23,134 nt of DNA from Candidatus Aminicenantes bacterium UBA647 (GCA_002299555.1 DBOL01000017.1:1-23134), one strand, 5' to 3'. Positions 1-7,959 are shown, counted from the first letter of the stretch. Notes: a model not told the origin generated them from the sequence alone. Numbers and translations are program-made.

Positions 1-1954
1 TGTTCTGGCTCCATTCTCCTATCATAACCCTTCAAAGATGAAAAAGGTTGAAAAGATCATAAAGGACCTTCTTCTCGAAAAAAGTTACAACGATGGGAAG
101 GTTGAGATCAGGGAAGAGCCGGATAAGGGCGGGGTTAAACTTGAGATCACAGTTGAAACCGGGCCGAAGACGAGGATTGGCCGCATTGATTTCCCGGGAC
201 TTGACACAACGTATATTTCACCCAAGTTTATAAGGCGTGGGATGAAAAATAATAAGGTCCACGGATTCCTCTCCTCCATAAGCAGTAAAGATGTTTATAA
301 TAAGGCAAAAATGGAAGAGGATCTTAAGGGTATAAAACTTCGTCTTCAACAAAAGGGTTTTATTGAAGCAAAGGTTGGACGGCCTGTTTTTTCGAGAGTG
401 AACCGGATGACCTTTTTGGGGAAATTCCAGAAAATGATGAAGATCTCAATTCCGGTTGACCAGGGCCCCAGATATACACTTGGAAAAATTGAAGTTGAAG
501 GAAATACAATAATTAAATCCGCTTTTTTGAAAAATATGATCAAGATCAAGTCGGGTGAAGTTTATAATATTAAAAAAAGGAACGAGGGAATAGAGGATAT
601 TCAGAAGGTATATGGTTCAATAGGGTATTTTTATGCTCAGATAGTGCCGGACGAGAACCTTGATCCTGTGAAAAAAGTTGTTGATCTTTTAGTAAGGCTC
701 AAAGAGAACGAAGTTGCTTATGTCGGTAAGCTTGAGTTTACCGGAAATACCTTCACCAAGGACAAAGTAATTCGGAGAGAGTGGATGCTGAAAGAGGGTA
801 GAAGATTCAATACACAGGCTCTGGAAAGTTCCATCAGAAGAATGAAACAGCTTGGTCTTGTCACTATTGAGAAGATGCCTGAGATCAAACCGGATTCAGA
901 TGATCCGCAAAAGATAAATATGCTGGTTGATGTACAGGAAATGAACCGTCAGATGATCAACTTTAATGTTGGATACAGCGGATATGATGGCTGGTTCATA
1001 GGACTGGGTTATTCAACTCAGAATTTTCTCGGACTGGGAGAATCATTTACGGTCAATCTTCAGAGTGGAACAAGAACCAAGAATTACAGATTAGGTTTTA
1101 CTGAACCCCATCTGTTTCACCTGCCTGCAAGTTTTGGATTTGATGTTTTTAAGCAGTCATTCAGCTATCCGGGATACTATACAAGAGAAGGGGCAGGATT
1201 CAACCTGATGACATCTTTTAGGTTCTGGAGATTCTGGGGCGCATCATTTGTTTACAGCTTTGAGGATGTATCCATCAGTGATGTCAATGAAGATATAAAT
1301 TGGTCGAGCAGTTATACTTCTTACTATTATACTGAAGGGAAAAGAGTTATATCGTCTGTTACGCCAACCATATATTATTCAACTGTGGATTCACCAATTT
1401 TTCCAAGCTCAGGAACAAAATATCTCCTGAATTACAGATATGCCGGAGGGTTCCTCGGTGGCGATATAGACATGCATAAGTTTAAGTTTGAATTTGTTAA
1501 ATTTATTCCTCTCTGGAACAGACATACATTGGGAATGCATGCAGTATATCAGACTATGATCGAATTTGGAGAAAATCCTGTACCATTTTATGAGAAATTT
1601 TATCTTGGAGGTGAGAGGTCCATAAGAGGTTTTGATATTATGAGGCTGGGCCCCAGAGATGAGAATGGATATGTGATTGGTGGTAACAAAGCTTTCTTTA
1701 TGAATTTTGAATACCAGATCCCTCTTACGAAAGAATTTTCTTTTAATTTCTTTTACGACATTGGAAATGCTTATGATACAGGTTATCCGATCAGTTTAAA
1801 TGATGTTTATACATCGACCGGGCTGGAACTTAAGATATTTATTCCGATGCTCAATGTTCCATTCAGACTGATCTTTGCTTATAATCCAAGATCCCTTAAT
1901 GTCGATGATTCAAGTTTTGCGTTTAAATTTGCGGTCGGACCTTCATTCTATTAA
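1..1954 (+). CDS. bamA: Outer membrane protein assembly factor BamA (5' partial)
   Basis: Omp85-family barrel that folds and inserts beta-barrel proteins into the outer membrane. The frame stays open from the first complete codon at base 2 with no stop, so the ATG at 38 is most likely internal and the signal peptide and first POTRA region lie outside the window. Counting from base 38, successive POTRA-type units begin near residues 41 (GPKTRIGRIDFPG), 141 (GPRYTLGKIEVEGNT) and 225 (AYVGKLEFTGNT). The barrel starts near residue 305 (NFNVGYSGYDGW). The conserved lid-loop motif (RSIRGF) is near residue 530, and the chain ends in an aromatic residue (GPSFY), as expected of the C-terminal barrel signal. 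The gene is followed after 38 bases by the periplasmic chaperone gene skp, the usual partner. TamA or another Omp85 protein is possible, but several POTRAs plus the skp/fabZ/lpxA context favour BamA. Confidence 0.93.
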   Translation, partial: VLAPFSYHNPSKMKKVEKIIKDLLLEKSYNDGKVEIREEPDKGGVKLEITVETGPKTRIGRIDFPGLDTTYISPKFIRRGMKNNKVHGFLSSISSKDVYNKAKMEEDLKGIKLRLQQKGFIEAKVGRPVFSRVNRMTFLGKFQKMMKISIPVDQGPRYTLGKIEVEGNTIIKSAFLKNMIKIKSGEVYNIKKRNEGIEDIQKVYGSIGYFYAQIVPDENLDPVKKVVDLLVRLKENEVAYVGKLEFTGNTFTKDKVIRREWMLKEGRRFNTQALESSIRRMKQLGLVTIEKMPEIKPDSDDPQKINMLVDVQEMNRQMINFNVGYSGYDGWFIGLGYSTQNFLGLGESFTVNLQSGTRTKNYRLGFTEPHLFHLPASFGFDVFKQSFSYPGYYTREGAGFNLMTSFRFWRFWGASFVYSFEDVSISDVNEDINWSSSYTSYYYTEGKRVISSVTPTIYYSTVDSPIFPSSGTKYLLNYRYAGGFLGGDIDMHKFKFEFVKFIPLWNRHTLGMHAVYQTMIEFGENPVPFYEKFYLGGERSIRGFDIMRLGPRDENGYVIGGNKAFFMNFEYQIPLTKEFSFNFFYDIGNAYDTGYPISLNDVYTSTGLELKIFIPMLNVPFRLIFAYNPRSLNVDDSSFAFKFAVGPSFY

Positions 1955-1992
1955 AATAGACAAATATACAAAGGTTTTTAAAGGAGATAAAC

Positions 1993-2502
1993 ATGAAAAA
2001 AACATTAGTTTTAGTAATTACATTCTTAACGCTTGCTTTCTATACTTTCGGTGAAGTGAAAATTGGTGTTATCAATGCACAGAAAGTTATTGCCTCAACA
2101 AAAAGAGGGAAAGAGATCCAGGCCAAGTTGGAAAACTATGGCAAATCAAAACAGAAGAAAGTAGAAGCAATGCAGGCTGAAATAAAGAAACTTGAGACTG
2201 CAATTCAGTCTCCTGCGCTCAACAGTGCTTCCAGAGAAAGAAAAAGTCTTGAACTTCAGAAAAAAAAGACAAACCTCAAAAGGTATTATGAGGATACACA
2301 GAAAGAACTCAGAAGGAAATATCAGGAAGAGATGCAGACGCTTCAGAAAGAGGTTATGCCAATTATTGACAGGATCGGAAAATCCAAAGGATTTACTCTT
2401 GTTTTCGACCTCAGTATTGCAGGGATTTCCTATTTTGATAAAACAATAGATATTACTGATATTGTAATCAAAGATATCGATTCTAATTACAAGAAAAAAT
2501 AA
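1993..2502 (+). CDS. skp: Periplasmic chaperone Skp/OmpH family
   Basis: Holds unfolded outer-membrane proteins in the periplasm on their way to BamA. The 169-residue product starts with a typical signal peptide (MKKTLVLVITFLTLAFYTFG), then the family's opening beta strand (VKIGVINAQKVIASTKRGKE). A long Lys/Glu/Gln-rich coiled coil follows (about residues 35-125), forming the tentacle arms, and the chain returns to a short beta region (GFTLVFDLSIAGISYFD). The start is fixed by AAGGAG at 1981-1986, six bases before the ATG. Length and charge pattern match OmpH-like proteins. It lies between bamA and fabZ with only 4 bases before fabZ, so it is very probably co-transcribed. Sequence conservation in this family is low; the call rests on architecture plus position. 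Confidence 0.9.
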   Translation: MKKTLVLVITFLTLAFYTFGEVKIGVINAQKVIASTKRGKEIQAKLENYGKSKQKKVEAMQAEIKKLETAIQSPALNSASRERKSLELQKKKTNLKRYYEDTQKELRRKYQEEMQTLQKEVMPIIDRIGKSKGFTLVFDLSIAGISYFDKTIDITDIVIKDIDSNYKKK

Positions 2503-2506
2503 TCTA

Positions 2507-2941
2507 ATGGAAGAGATTTTTGGGATTGAAAAGATCCGTGAGATAATTCCCCACCGTTACCCTTTTTTACTGGTTGACAGAGTAGTGGAGATAGTAGATC
2601 CGGATTTTATTCGCGGCTATAAGAATATTTCAATAAATGAGGCCCTGTTTCAGGGCCACTTCCCAGACAACCCTGTCTTTCCAGGCGTTCTTATTCTGGA
2701 GGCCCTTGCTCAACTGGGGGCTATTCTTATGCTGAGGGAATATCCCAAGGAAAAGAGAATGGCATATTTCACAGGTATAGATAAAGCTAAATTCAGAAAA
2801 GTTGTTATTCCCGGAGATCGCCTCGATCTTGAGATGAAATTAATCCGCAAGAGGGGTGTATTTGCCCAGATGGAAGGGAAGGCGATGGTCGGCGGAGAGG
2901 TTGCTGCAACTGCGATTCTAAGTTCAGCACTGGCACAATGA
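2507..2941 (+). CDS. fabZ: 3-hydroxyacyl-ACP dehydratase FabZ
   Basis: Hot-dog-fold enzyme that removes water from (3R)-3-hydroxyacyl-ACP in fatty acid elongation. It competes with LpxA for the 3-hydroxyacyl-ACP pool, which explains why the two genes are commonly neighbours. The 144-residue length is typical. The N-terminal signature (IREIIPHRYPFLLVDRV) is present. The catalytic pair is visible as His51 in GHFPDNPVFPG and Glu65 in VLILEALAQ. The stop codon overlaps the next start as ATGA (2938-2941), indicating translational coupling to lpxA. No separate lpxD or lpxC is fused or adjacent; in some diderms FabZ is fused to LpxC, which is not the case here. Confidence 0.96.
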   Translation: MEEIFGIEKIREIIPHRYPFLLVDRVVEIVDPDFIRGYKNISINEALFQGHFPDNPVFPGVLILEALAQLGAILMLREYPKEKRMAYFTGIDKAKFRKVVIPGDRLDLEMKLIRKRGVFAQMEGKAMVGGEVAATAILSSALAQ

Positions 2942-3744
2942 CTGATTCAGTGATTCATCCTACAGCTGTTGTCAGTCCCGGAGCCAGGATCGGGAAAAAT
3001 GTTAAAATCGGGCAATTTACAATGGTGGGTGATAATGTTGAGATCGGAGATAATAGCGAGATCATGCACCATTCGGTGATCGATAAGAACACTAAATTAG
3101 GAAAAGGATCTAAAATTTACCCGTTCAGCTCCATCGGTACTGACCCACAGGATATCACCTATAAGGGAGAAGAGACCTTTCTGGAGATCGGAGATAACAA
3201 TCTGGTTCGTGAATTCACCACAATAAACAGAGGTACTGAGAAAGGCGGGAGTATCACAAAAATAGGTGATAATAACTATTTTCTTGCCTATACCCATATA
3301 GCTCATGATTGTATGATCGGAAACAATACTCTTTTCACAAACGGAGCAACACTTGCAGGACATGTTGAAGTTGAGGATTTTGCAGTTATAGGTGCATTTT
3401 CATCGGTACATCAGTATGTAAGAATCGGGCGTAATTCATATATCGGGGCATATACAATAATTGAACAGGATGTTCTCCCATTTGTAAAGATTTCTCAATC
3501 ACGGGATAATTACAATTATTATGGCCCGAATTCAATCGGGATGCTTAGAAGTGGTATTACTAGAGAATTTATAAATATTATAAGGGACATTCTTAATATA
3601 ATTTATAAAGAAGATCTTAATACCTCACAAGCTGTTGATAAACTTAAACTTCTCTTTACAGACTCACCGGAAGTGGATGTTATTCTTGAATTCCTCGCGA
3701 AAACCAAAAGGGGAGTTCTGAAAAACTTTAAAACAGAGAAATAA
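2938..3744 (+). CDS. lpxA: Acyl-ACP:UDP-N-acetylglucosamine O-acyltransferase LpxA
   Basis: First step of lipid A synthesis: transfers a 3-hydroxyacyl chain from ACP to UDP-GlcNAc (or its 3-amino analogue in some bacteria). The 268 residues show left-handed beta-helix hexapeptide repeats from about residue 5 to 180 (for example IGKNVKIGQFTMVGDNVEIG) and a C-terminal helical domain (from about 196). His123 in AYTHIAHDC corresponds to the catalytic His125 of the E. coli enzyme. The QDV..FVKISQSRDN.YGPNSIGMLRSG segment matches the family C-terminal region. The position equivalent to the E. coli acyl-chain ruler Gly173 is Ala171 here. The start overlaps the fabZ stop by 4 bases. The downstream oxidoreductase begins 3 bases after the stop. 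Confidence 0.96.
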   Translation: MTDSVIHPTAVVSPGARIGKNVKIGQFTMVGDNVEIGDNSEIMHHSVIDKNTKLGKGSKIYPFSSIGTDPQDITYKGEETFLEIGDNNLVREFTTINRGTEKGGSITKIGDNNYFLAYTHIAHDCMIGNNTLFTNGATLAGHVEVEDFAVIGAFSSVHQYVRIGRNSYIGAYTIIEQDVLPFVKISQSRDNYNYYGPNSIGMLRSGITREFINIIRDILNIIYKEDLNTSQAVDKLKLLFTDSPEVDVILEFLAKTKRGVLKNFKTEK

Positions 3745-3747
3745 CAA

Positions 3748-4662
3748 ATGAGAATCGGAATAATCGGAACCGGCTCAATGGGCCGTAATCATATGAGGGT
3801 TGTTGAATCGATACCTGAACTCCAACTTACTTGTGCAGCAGATATTTCAAAGGAAAATCTGGATGATGCTTCTTCCGGGTACAATATCAAAACTTTTTCA
3901 GATCATGAGGAGATGGCTGACCTGGTTGATGCTGTCATGGTCTCCACGCCAACCACACATCATTATTCTATTACAAAATTTTTCATAGAGAAGGGTAAAG
4001 ATGTTCTTGTTGAGAAGCCTTTTGCTTCAACTCTGGAGCAGTCTGATGAACTTATAGAAATGGCAAAGGGAAAAGGGGTGACGATAGCTGTCGGGCACCT
4101 GGAAAGATTTAACCCTGCTGTTGAATATATTCAGGATAAAGTTCGGGATCCACTATTTATAGAAATTCAGCGACTCGGATCTTTTTCTCTCCGTTCACTT
4201 GATGTTGATGTTATCAATGACCTTATGATCCATGACCTTGACATAATCCTTCAATGGGATAAATCAGGGATCGCACAGATCGATGCTTCAGGTATTCCTG
4301 TGATCTCAAAAAAAGTTGATATTGCAAATGCAAGGATCCAGTTCAATTCAGGCCTTGTAGCAAATATTACGGCCAGCAGAATATCACAGAAGAAGACAAG
4401 GAAACTGAGAATTTTCCAGAAGAATGGTTATTTTTCAGTTGATTACAAGAAAAAAAGGGTCAAAATTTACACGATAGATGGTACAGAGATCAAAGAGGAT
4501 ATTCCGGCTATTGAAGATGTAGAGCCACTTTTTAATCTCTGGAATAATTTTTACAAGACTGTTAGTACAGGAATAAATCATAATGTTACAGGAAAGGACG
4601 GAAGAAACGCACTCGAGCTGGCAGAAAAAGTATCAAATAGCATAAAAAATATTGAAGTTTGA
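3748..4662 (+). CDS. Gfo/Idh/MocA family NAD(P)-dependent oxidoreductase, lipid A-associated
   Basis: Sugar-type dehydrogenase with an N-terminal Rossmann fold. The dinucleotide-binding motif is GTGSMG (residues 7-12), and the family's EKP motif is at residues 89-91 (VLVEKPFAST). The segment AVGHLERFNPA (114-124) and the substrate-domain signature DLMIHDLDI (158-166, His162 likely catalytic) follow. The 304-residue length is normal for the family. The gene begins 3 bases after lpxA, so it is surely in the same operon. From memory, similar oxidoreductases sit beside lpxA in several diderms, and GnnA, which oxidises the 3-hydroxyl of UDP-GlcNAc before amination in organisms with amide-linked lipid A, belongs to this family. 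No GnnB-type aminotransferase is in the window, so a GnnA role is only a possibility; the substrate is unknown. Confidence 0.85.
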   Translation: MRIGIIGTGSMGRNHMRVVESIPELQLTCAADISKENLDDASSGYNIKTFSDHEEMADLVDAVMVSTPTTHHYSITKFFIEKGKDVLVEKPFASTLEQSDELIEMAKGKGVTIAVGHLERFNPAVEYIQDKVRDPLFIEIQRLGSFSLRSLDVDVINDLMIHDLDIILQWDKSGIAQIDASGIPVISKKVDIANARIQFNSGLVANITASRISQKKTRKLRIFQKNGYFSVDYKKKRVKIYTIDGTEIKEDIPAIEDVEPLFNLWNNFYKTVSTGINHNVTGKDGRNALELAEKVSNSIKNIEV

Positions 4663-5734
4663 AAGTTATATTCAGGAACTTCTGAACCGGAAGGTGTTTC
4701 CGGGAATAACGATCCTTGCTGGTTCTCATAAGGGAGATGTCTTCCGGAAGTGTTATGGCAATGCATCTGTTGAACCTCAGATCGAAAAACTTAAATATAA
4801 CTATATTTACGATGTCGCTTCTCTGACAAAACCTTTAATAACTTCACTTCTTACTTTAATTCTGATTGAAAATGGAGAGATCAAAGAAGATTCTCCTGTA
4901 AAGAAATTTCTGAGTAGATTTCCTGAAGATCTGAACATAACTCACCTGATCACCCACACTTCAGGAATACCCGCATGGTACCCACTTTATTTGAATGATG
5001 ATGATCATATTGATGTTATTGCCGGACTTAAAACAGTGGCAAAACCCGGGAGAAAAGTTGTCTACTCATGCCTTGGCTATATTCTACTTGCTGAGATCAT
5101 GAAAAAGGTAATCGATATGGATATTGCCGATTTTGCAGAGAGTGAGATCATAAACAAATTGGGACTTGAGAATACATTTTTTAAGATCCCTTCAGAAATG
5201 CGATCACAATGTGTCCCAACCGAAAGGGGGAACGGGTACGAAGCTTTGTTGGTAGCGAAGGAATACCCCCTACTTTCCGGGAAATATAAATGGAGAGAGG
5301 ATGTTCTCCGGGGGGAAGTGCATGACGGGAATTCATTTTTTCTGAATGGAAGTAGCGGTAATGCAGGCCTTTTCTCCACTGCTGATGATATTTTTAAAAT
5401 TTCACATGAGTTCTATCCTGAATTCACAACTTTGTTGAAACCTGATACCACCAGGAAATTCTGGAAGAACATTACTCCATTCAAGAGGAGTCACCGGTCA
5501 TTCGGATTTAAATTGAACTCATCTCTAATCACTTCGGGGGGAAGGGCACTTTCCAGAAAAACAATAGGGCATAGCGGATTTACCGGTACTTCAATATGGA
5601 TGGAACCGGAATCGGCAAATGTGTTCATCCTTCTGACAAACAGGATACATCCTGTTTATGATCCTGACATCAATTTTAATAGTATAAGAAGAAAACTCCA
5701 TAGATTAATAAAGAGAGATCTCGGTTTCAGTTAG
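4652..5734 (+). CDS. Serine beta-lactamase-fold hydrolase (class C / esterase-like)
   Basis: A 360-residue member of the beta-lactamase/penicillin-binding-protein superfamily. The nucleophile motif SLTK is at residues 57-60 (YDVASLTKPL). HTSGIPAW is at 102-109. The second motif is YSC at 138-140, where YSN or YSD is more usual, and the third is HSG at 307-309 (IGHSGFTGTSIW). No signal peptide is visible, so it may be cytoplasmic or exported by other means. The only start that keeps the conserved N-terminal helix is TTG at 4652, overlapping the oxidoreductase stop by 11 bases; no good ribosome site precedes it, which suggests coupling. The family includes esterases, D-aminopeptidases and peptidoglycan enzymes; the substrate cannot be read from sequence. 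Position suggests an envelope role. Confidence 0.85.
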   Translation: MKFESYIQELLNRKVFPGITILAGSHKGDVFRKCYGNASVEPQIEKLKYNYIYDVASLTKPLITSLLTLILIENGEIKEDSPVKKFLSRFPEDLNITHLITHTSGIPAWYPLYLNDDDHIDVIAGLKTVAKPGRKVVYSCLGYILLAEIMKKVIDMDIADFAESEIINKLGLENTFFKIPSEMRSQCVPTERGNGYEALLVAKEYPLLSGKYKWREDVLRGEVHDGNSFFLNGSSGNAGLFSTADDIFKISHEFYPEFTTLLKPDTTRKFWKNITPFKRSHRSFGFKLNSSLITSGGRALSRKTIGHSGFTGTSIWMEPESANVFILLTNRIHPVYDPDINFNSIRRKLHRLIKRDLGFS

Positions 5735-5739
5735 ATCTG

Positions 5740-6084
5740 TCAGGCTCTTTTAAAATCATCCTCATACCTGACGATATCATCTTCACCAAGGTATGTTCCT
5801 GTTTGAACTTCAACGAAAACAACATCCCCTTTGCCTATATTCTCGATCCTGTGTTTTGTCCCAGCCGGGATAAAAACTGAATCATCACGAACATATTTTT
5901 TGTCTTCAGTGTCAAGAGTTATGAGTGATTCCCCCTGAACTATTGTCCAATTTTCAGATCTATGTTCATGGCTCTGAAGAGAAAGCCTCTTGCCTTCTTT
6001 GACAAGTATCCTTTTTACTTTCACATCTTCTGATTCAAGCAGGATCTCAAACCAGCCCCACGGCCTCTCTTCTTTATAATTCAT
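5740..6084 (-). CDS. Cupin, mannose-6-phosphate isomerase type II-like
   Basis: A single-domain cupin of 114 residues that resembles the C-terminal isomerase part of bifunctional mannose-1-phosphate guanylyltransferase/mannose-6-phosphate isomerase, here without the guanylyltransferase half. Visible hallmarks are RPWGWFE at the start, the metal-binding set His39, His41 and Glu44 in LSLQSHEHRSEN with His78 in IPAGTKHRIEN, and the family's end motif YLGEDDIVRYEDD. Its start overlaps the end of the GDP-mannose dehydratase gene by 11 bases, so the two are translated together and both point to GDP-mannose or GDP-deoxyhexose metabolism for surface glycans. It ends 5 bases from the stop of the convergent hydrolase gene. 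It may interconvert mannose-6-phosphate and fructose-6-phosphate, but stand-alone forms are poorly characterised. Confidence 0.87.
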   Translation of the reverse strand: MNYKEERPWGWFEILLESEDVKVKRILVKEGKRLSLQSHEHRSENWTIVQGESLITLDTEDKKYVRDDSVFIPAGTKHRIENIGKGDVVFVEVQTGTYLGEDDIVRYEDDFKRA

Positions 6085-7054
6085 CTGCGTACTCTTTTTT
6101 TAACAGTTCCATATCTGAATCTACCATCATTTTCACTAGTTCTTCAAATGAAACTTCAGGTTCCCAATTCAATTCGTTTTTCGCCTTCGAATGATCACCT
6201 ATTAAAAGATCAACTTCAGCAGGCCGGAAGAATCTTTCATCTTTTTTAACATATCTTTTGTAGTCCAAGTCCAGATGGGAAAATGCTGTTTCGACAAGAT
6301 CCCTTACTGAATGGGTTTTACCTGTTGAGATAATAAAATCATCAGGTTTATCCTGTTGAAGCATCAGCCACATAGCTTTCACATAGTCTCCGGCAAATCC
6401 CCAGTCCCTCTTGGCATCCAAATTTCCAAGGCCGAGTTCCTTCGAAAGGCCGAGTTTTATTTTAACCGCATTGTATGATATTTTTCTTGTTACAAATTCG
6501 ATCCCTCTTCTCGGGGATTCATGATTGAATAGAATTCCCGAACAACCGAATATGTTGTAACTCTCTCTGTAATTTATGGTGATCCAATGACCGTATACTT
6601 TTGCAACGCCATAAGGACTTCTTGGATGAAAAGGTGTTTGTTCTGTTTGTGGTATCTCTTTTACTTTGCCGAACATTTCAGATGAAGATGCCTGATAAAA
6701 CTTGATCTTCGGGTCAACATAACGGATTGCTTCAAGCATCCGTGTAACACCTATAGCAGTAAATTCAGCAGTCAGTACAGGTTGATTCCATGAAGTGGGA
6801 ACAAAGCTCATGGCAGCAAGGTTGTAGACTTCGTGAGGTCTGATCTCATCTATTAGCTTAGTGATGGAAAATTGATCCAGAAGATCCGCCTGTTTTATTT
6901 CGATCTTATCTTTTATATGATCGATACGATCAAATCTTTCCATGCTGGAACGTCTGACCATTCCATAAACCTCATAATCTTTATCAAGAAGAAATTCTGC
7001 AAGATAAGATCCGTCTTGCCCTGTAATGCCTGTGATCAGCGCCCTTTTTTTCAT
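6074..7054 (-). CDS. gmd: GDP-mannose 4,6-dehydratase
   Basis: Short-chain dehydrogenase/reductase that converts GDP-D-mannose to GDP-4-keto-6-deoxy-D-mannose, precursor of GDP-fucose, rhamnose and perosamine units of surface polysaccharide. NAD(P)-binding motif GITGQDGSYL at residues 9-18. The substrate signature LFNHESPRRGIEFVTRKI is at 175-192. By spacing against the E. coli enzyme, the catalytic residues are Ser124 (in SSSEMFG), Glu126, Tyr148 and Lys152 (SPYGVAK). The 326-residue length is within the family range. The start is supported by AGGAG on the minus strand (7060-7064), five bases upstream of the ATG. It lies 19 bases downstream of the signal peptidase stop and overlaps the cupin gene. 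The later pathway enzymes (GDP-fucose synthase, RMD, aminotransferase) are not in the window. Confidence 0.95.
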   Translation of the reverse strand: MKKRALITGITGQDGSYLAEFLLDKDYEVYGMVRRSSMERFDRIDHIKDKIEIKQADLLDQFSITKLIDEIRPHEVYNLAAMSFVPTSWNQPVLTAEFTAIGVTRMLEAIRYVDPKIKFYQASSSEMFGKVKEIPQTEQTPFHPRSPYGVAKVYGHWITINYRESYNIFGCSGILFNHESPRRGIEFVTRKISYNAVKIKLGLSKELGLGNLDAKRDWGFAGDYVKAMWLMLQQDKPDDFIISTGKTHSVRDLVETAFSHLDLDYKRYVKKDERFFRPAEVDLLIGDHSKAKNELNWEPEVSFEELVKMMVDSDMELLKKEYADEL

Positions 7055-7073
7055 GATATCTCCTGGAAAAACT

Positions 7074-7799
7074 CTATTCTATCTTTTTCCCTGTCCTTTG
7101 CCAGCGAGTTTTTGAGAAAAAATTTGTCACTGTTTTGAACAGGTCTTTTACCTTGTGAAGAAACCCGGGTGTAAGATATTCATCTGATGTAGAAGAGAAG
7201 GACCAATAGACCCTCCATGGTTTCCCGATAATGTAATCTGCAGGAACAGGTCCCCAGAATCTTGAATCATAGCTGTTATCTCTGTTGTCGCCCATACAGA
7301 AGTAAGAATTTTCAGGAACTATGTACTCTTCCATATTGTCCCTTTGCCCACGCAGGATGTTTTTATCTTTAAAATACGTATAATGTTCAACGAGTAATTT
7401 TCCGTTAATGTACACTTTTTTGTCTTCGATCCTGATCCTGTCTCCCGGCTCTCCGATCACCCTTTTTACATACTCTTTTTCCATTTCAGCAGGGGATTTA
7501 AATGTTACTATCATTCCCCTCCTTATCTTTTTTTGAGGGAATACGAGACGATCAATAGGAGATATGGATCTTGAATATGAAATCTTATCTACCAGAAGGT
7601 GGTCACCGATAAGGAGATTGTTCTCCATTGAACCGGTTGGGATCACAAAAGACTGAAGGAGGAAGGTCATAACGAAGAAAACATAGATCAGAGTTTCGGT
7701 GATCAATTCGAAATATTCACGGAAGAAACCCATCTCTTTTCGTTTCGCCAGCAGTTCCAGTTTCCTTACTTTTCGATTTTCATGATATTTTTTCCACAT
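7074..7799 (-). CDS. lepB: Signal peptidase I
   Basis: Membrane serine protease that removes signal peptides from exported proteins. After a charged cytoplasmic N-terminus there is a transmembrane segment (about residues 32-53). The nucleophile follows in the box FVIPTGSMENNLL (Ser57). The general base is Lys112 in EYVKRVIGEPGD. The third conserved box, MGDNRDNSYDSRFWGPV, covers residues 169-185. The 241-residue length is typical of single-insert LepB proteins. It heads the minus-strand operon lepB-gmd-cupin and is divergent from the lipid-kinase promoter, with about 105 bases between its ATG and that promoter's -35 box. No clear Shine-Dalgarno precedes the ATG; the start is still reasonable because the basic N-terminal stretch and membrane segment are complete. 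Confidence 0.95.
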   Translation of the reverse strand: MWKKYHENRKVRKLELLAKRKEMGFFREYFELITETLIYVFFVMTFLLQSFVIPTGSMENNLLIGDHLLVDKISYSRSISPIDRLVFPQKKIRRGMIVTFKSPAEMEKEYVKRVIGEPGDRIRIEDKKVYINGKLLVEHYTYFKDKNILRGQRDNMEEYIVPENSYFCMGDNRDNSYDSRFWGPVPADYIIGKPWRVYWSFSSTSDEYLTPGFLHKVKDLFKTVTNFFSKTRWQRTGKKIE

Positions 7800-7853
7800 G
7801 ATTCAATTTTACTTTATATTACGCTCTAAATCAATATTTGGTTACAAATCAAC

Positions 7854-7870
7854 AAGGGTCAGGCTCTTAA
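7854..7870. repeat. Possible fragment of an interspersed repeat
   Basis: The stretch reading AAGGGTCAGGCTCTTAA lies in the divergent spacer between lepB and the lipid-kinase promoter. It resembles, loosely, the GGGGACGGTCTTTTAAT edge of the large inverted repeat at 17838-17899. It is too short to prove relationship and may be chance. Confidence 0.25.
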
Positions 7871-7904
7871 TAATGAAGTCTGAAAAATAAATTTATTTGG
7901 ATTG

Positions 7905-7933
7905 TTGACAAAACAGAATTTGTATATTACTAT
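7905..7933 (+). promoter_or_regulatory. Sigma-70-type promoter of the lipid-kinase gene
   Basis: Perfect -35 TTGACA (7905-7910), 17-base spacer, -10 TACTAT (7928-7933). Transcription would start near 7940, inside the adjacent palindromic operator, giving a leader of only about 20 bases with no Shine-Dalgarno before the ATG at 7960. The whole block 7902-7955 is repeated at 8941-8994 with 49 of 54 bases identical. Confidence 0.8.
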
Positions 7934-7952
7934 AGTTAGCGAACACTAACTA
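7933..7952. promoter_or_regulatory. Putative TetR operator, copy 1
   Basis: Inverted repeat with 7-base arms around a 6-base centre: TAGTTAG-CGAACA-CTAACTA. It overlaps the last base of the -10 box and the expected start site, the classic position for a repressor site. The same palindrome precedes the TetR gene itself (8972-8991). That the neighbouring TetR protein binds here is inference. Confidence 0.72.
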
Positions 7953-7959
7953 ACACAAC

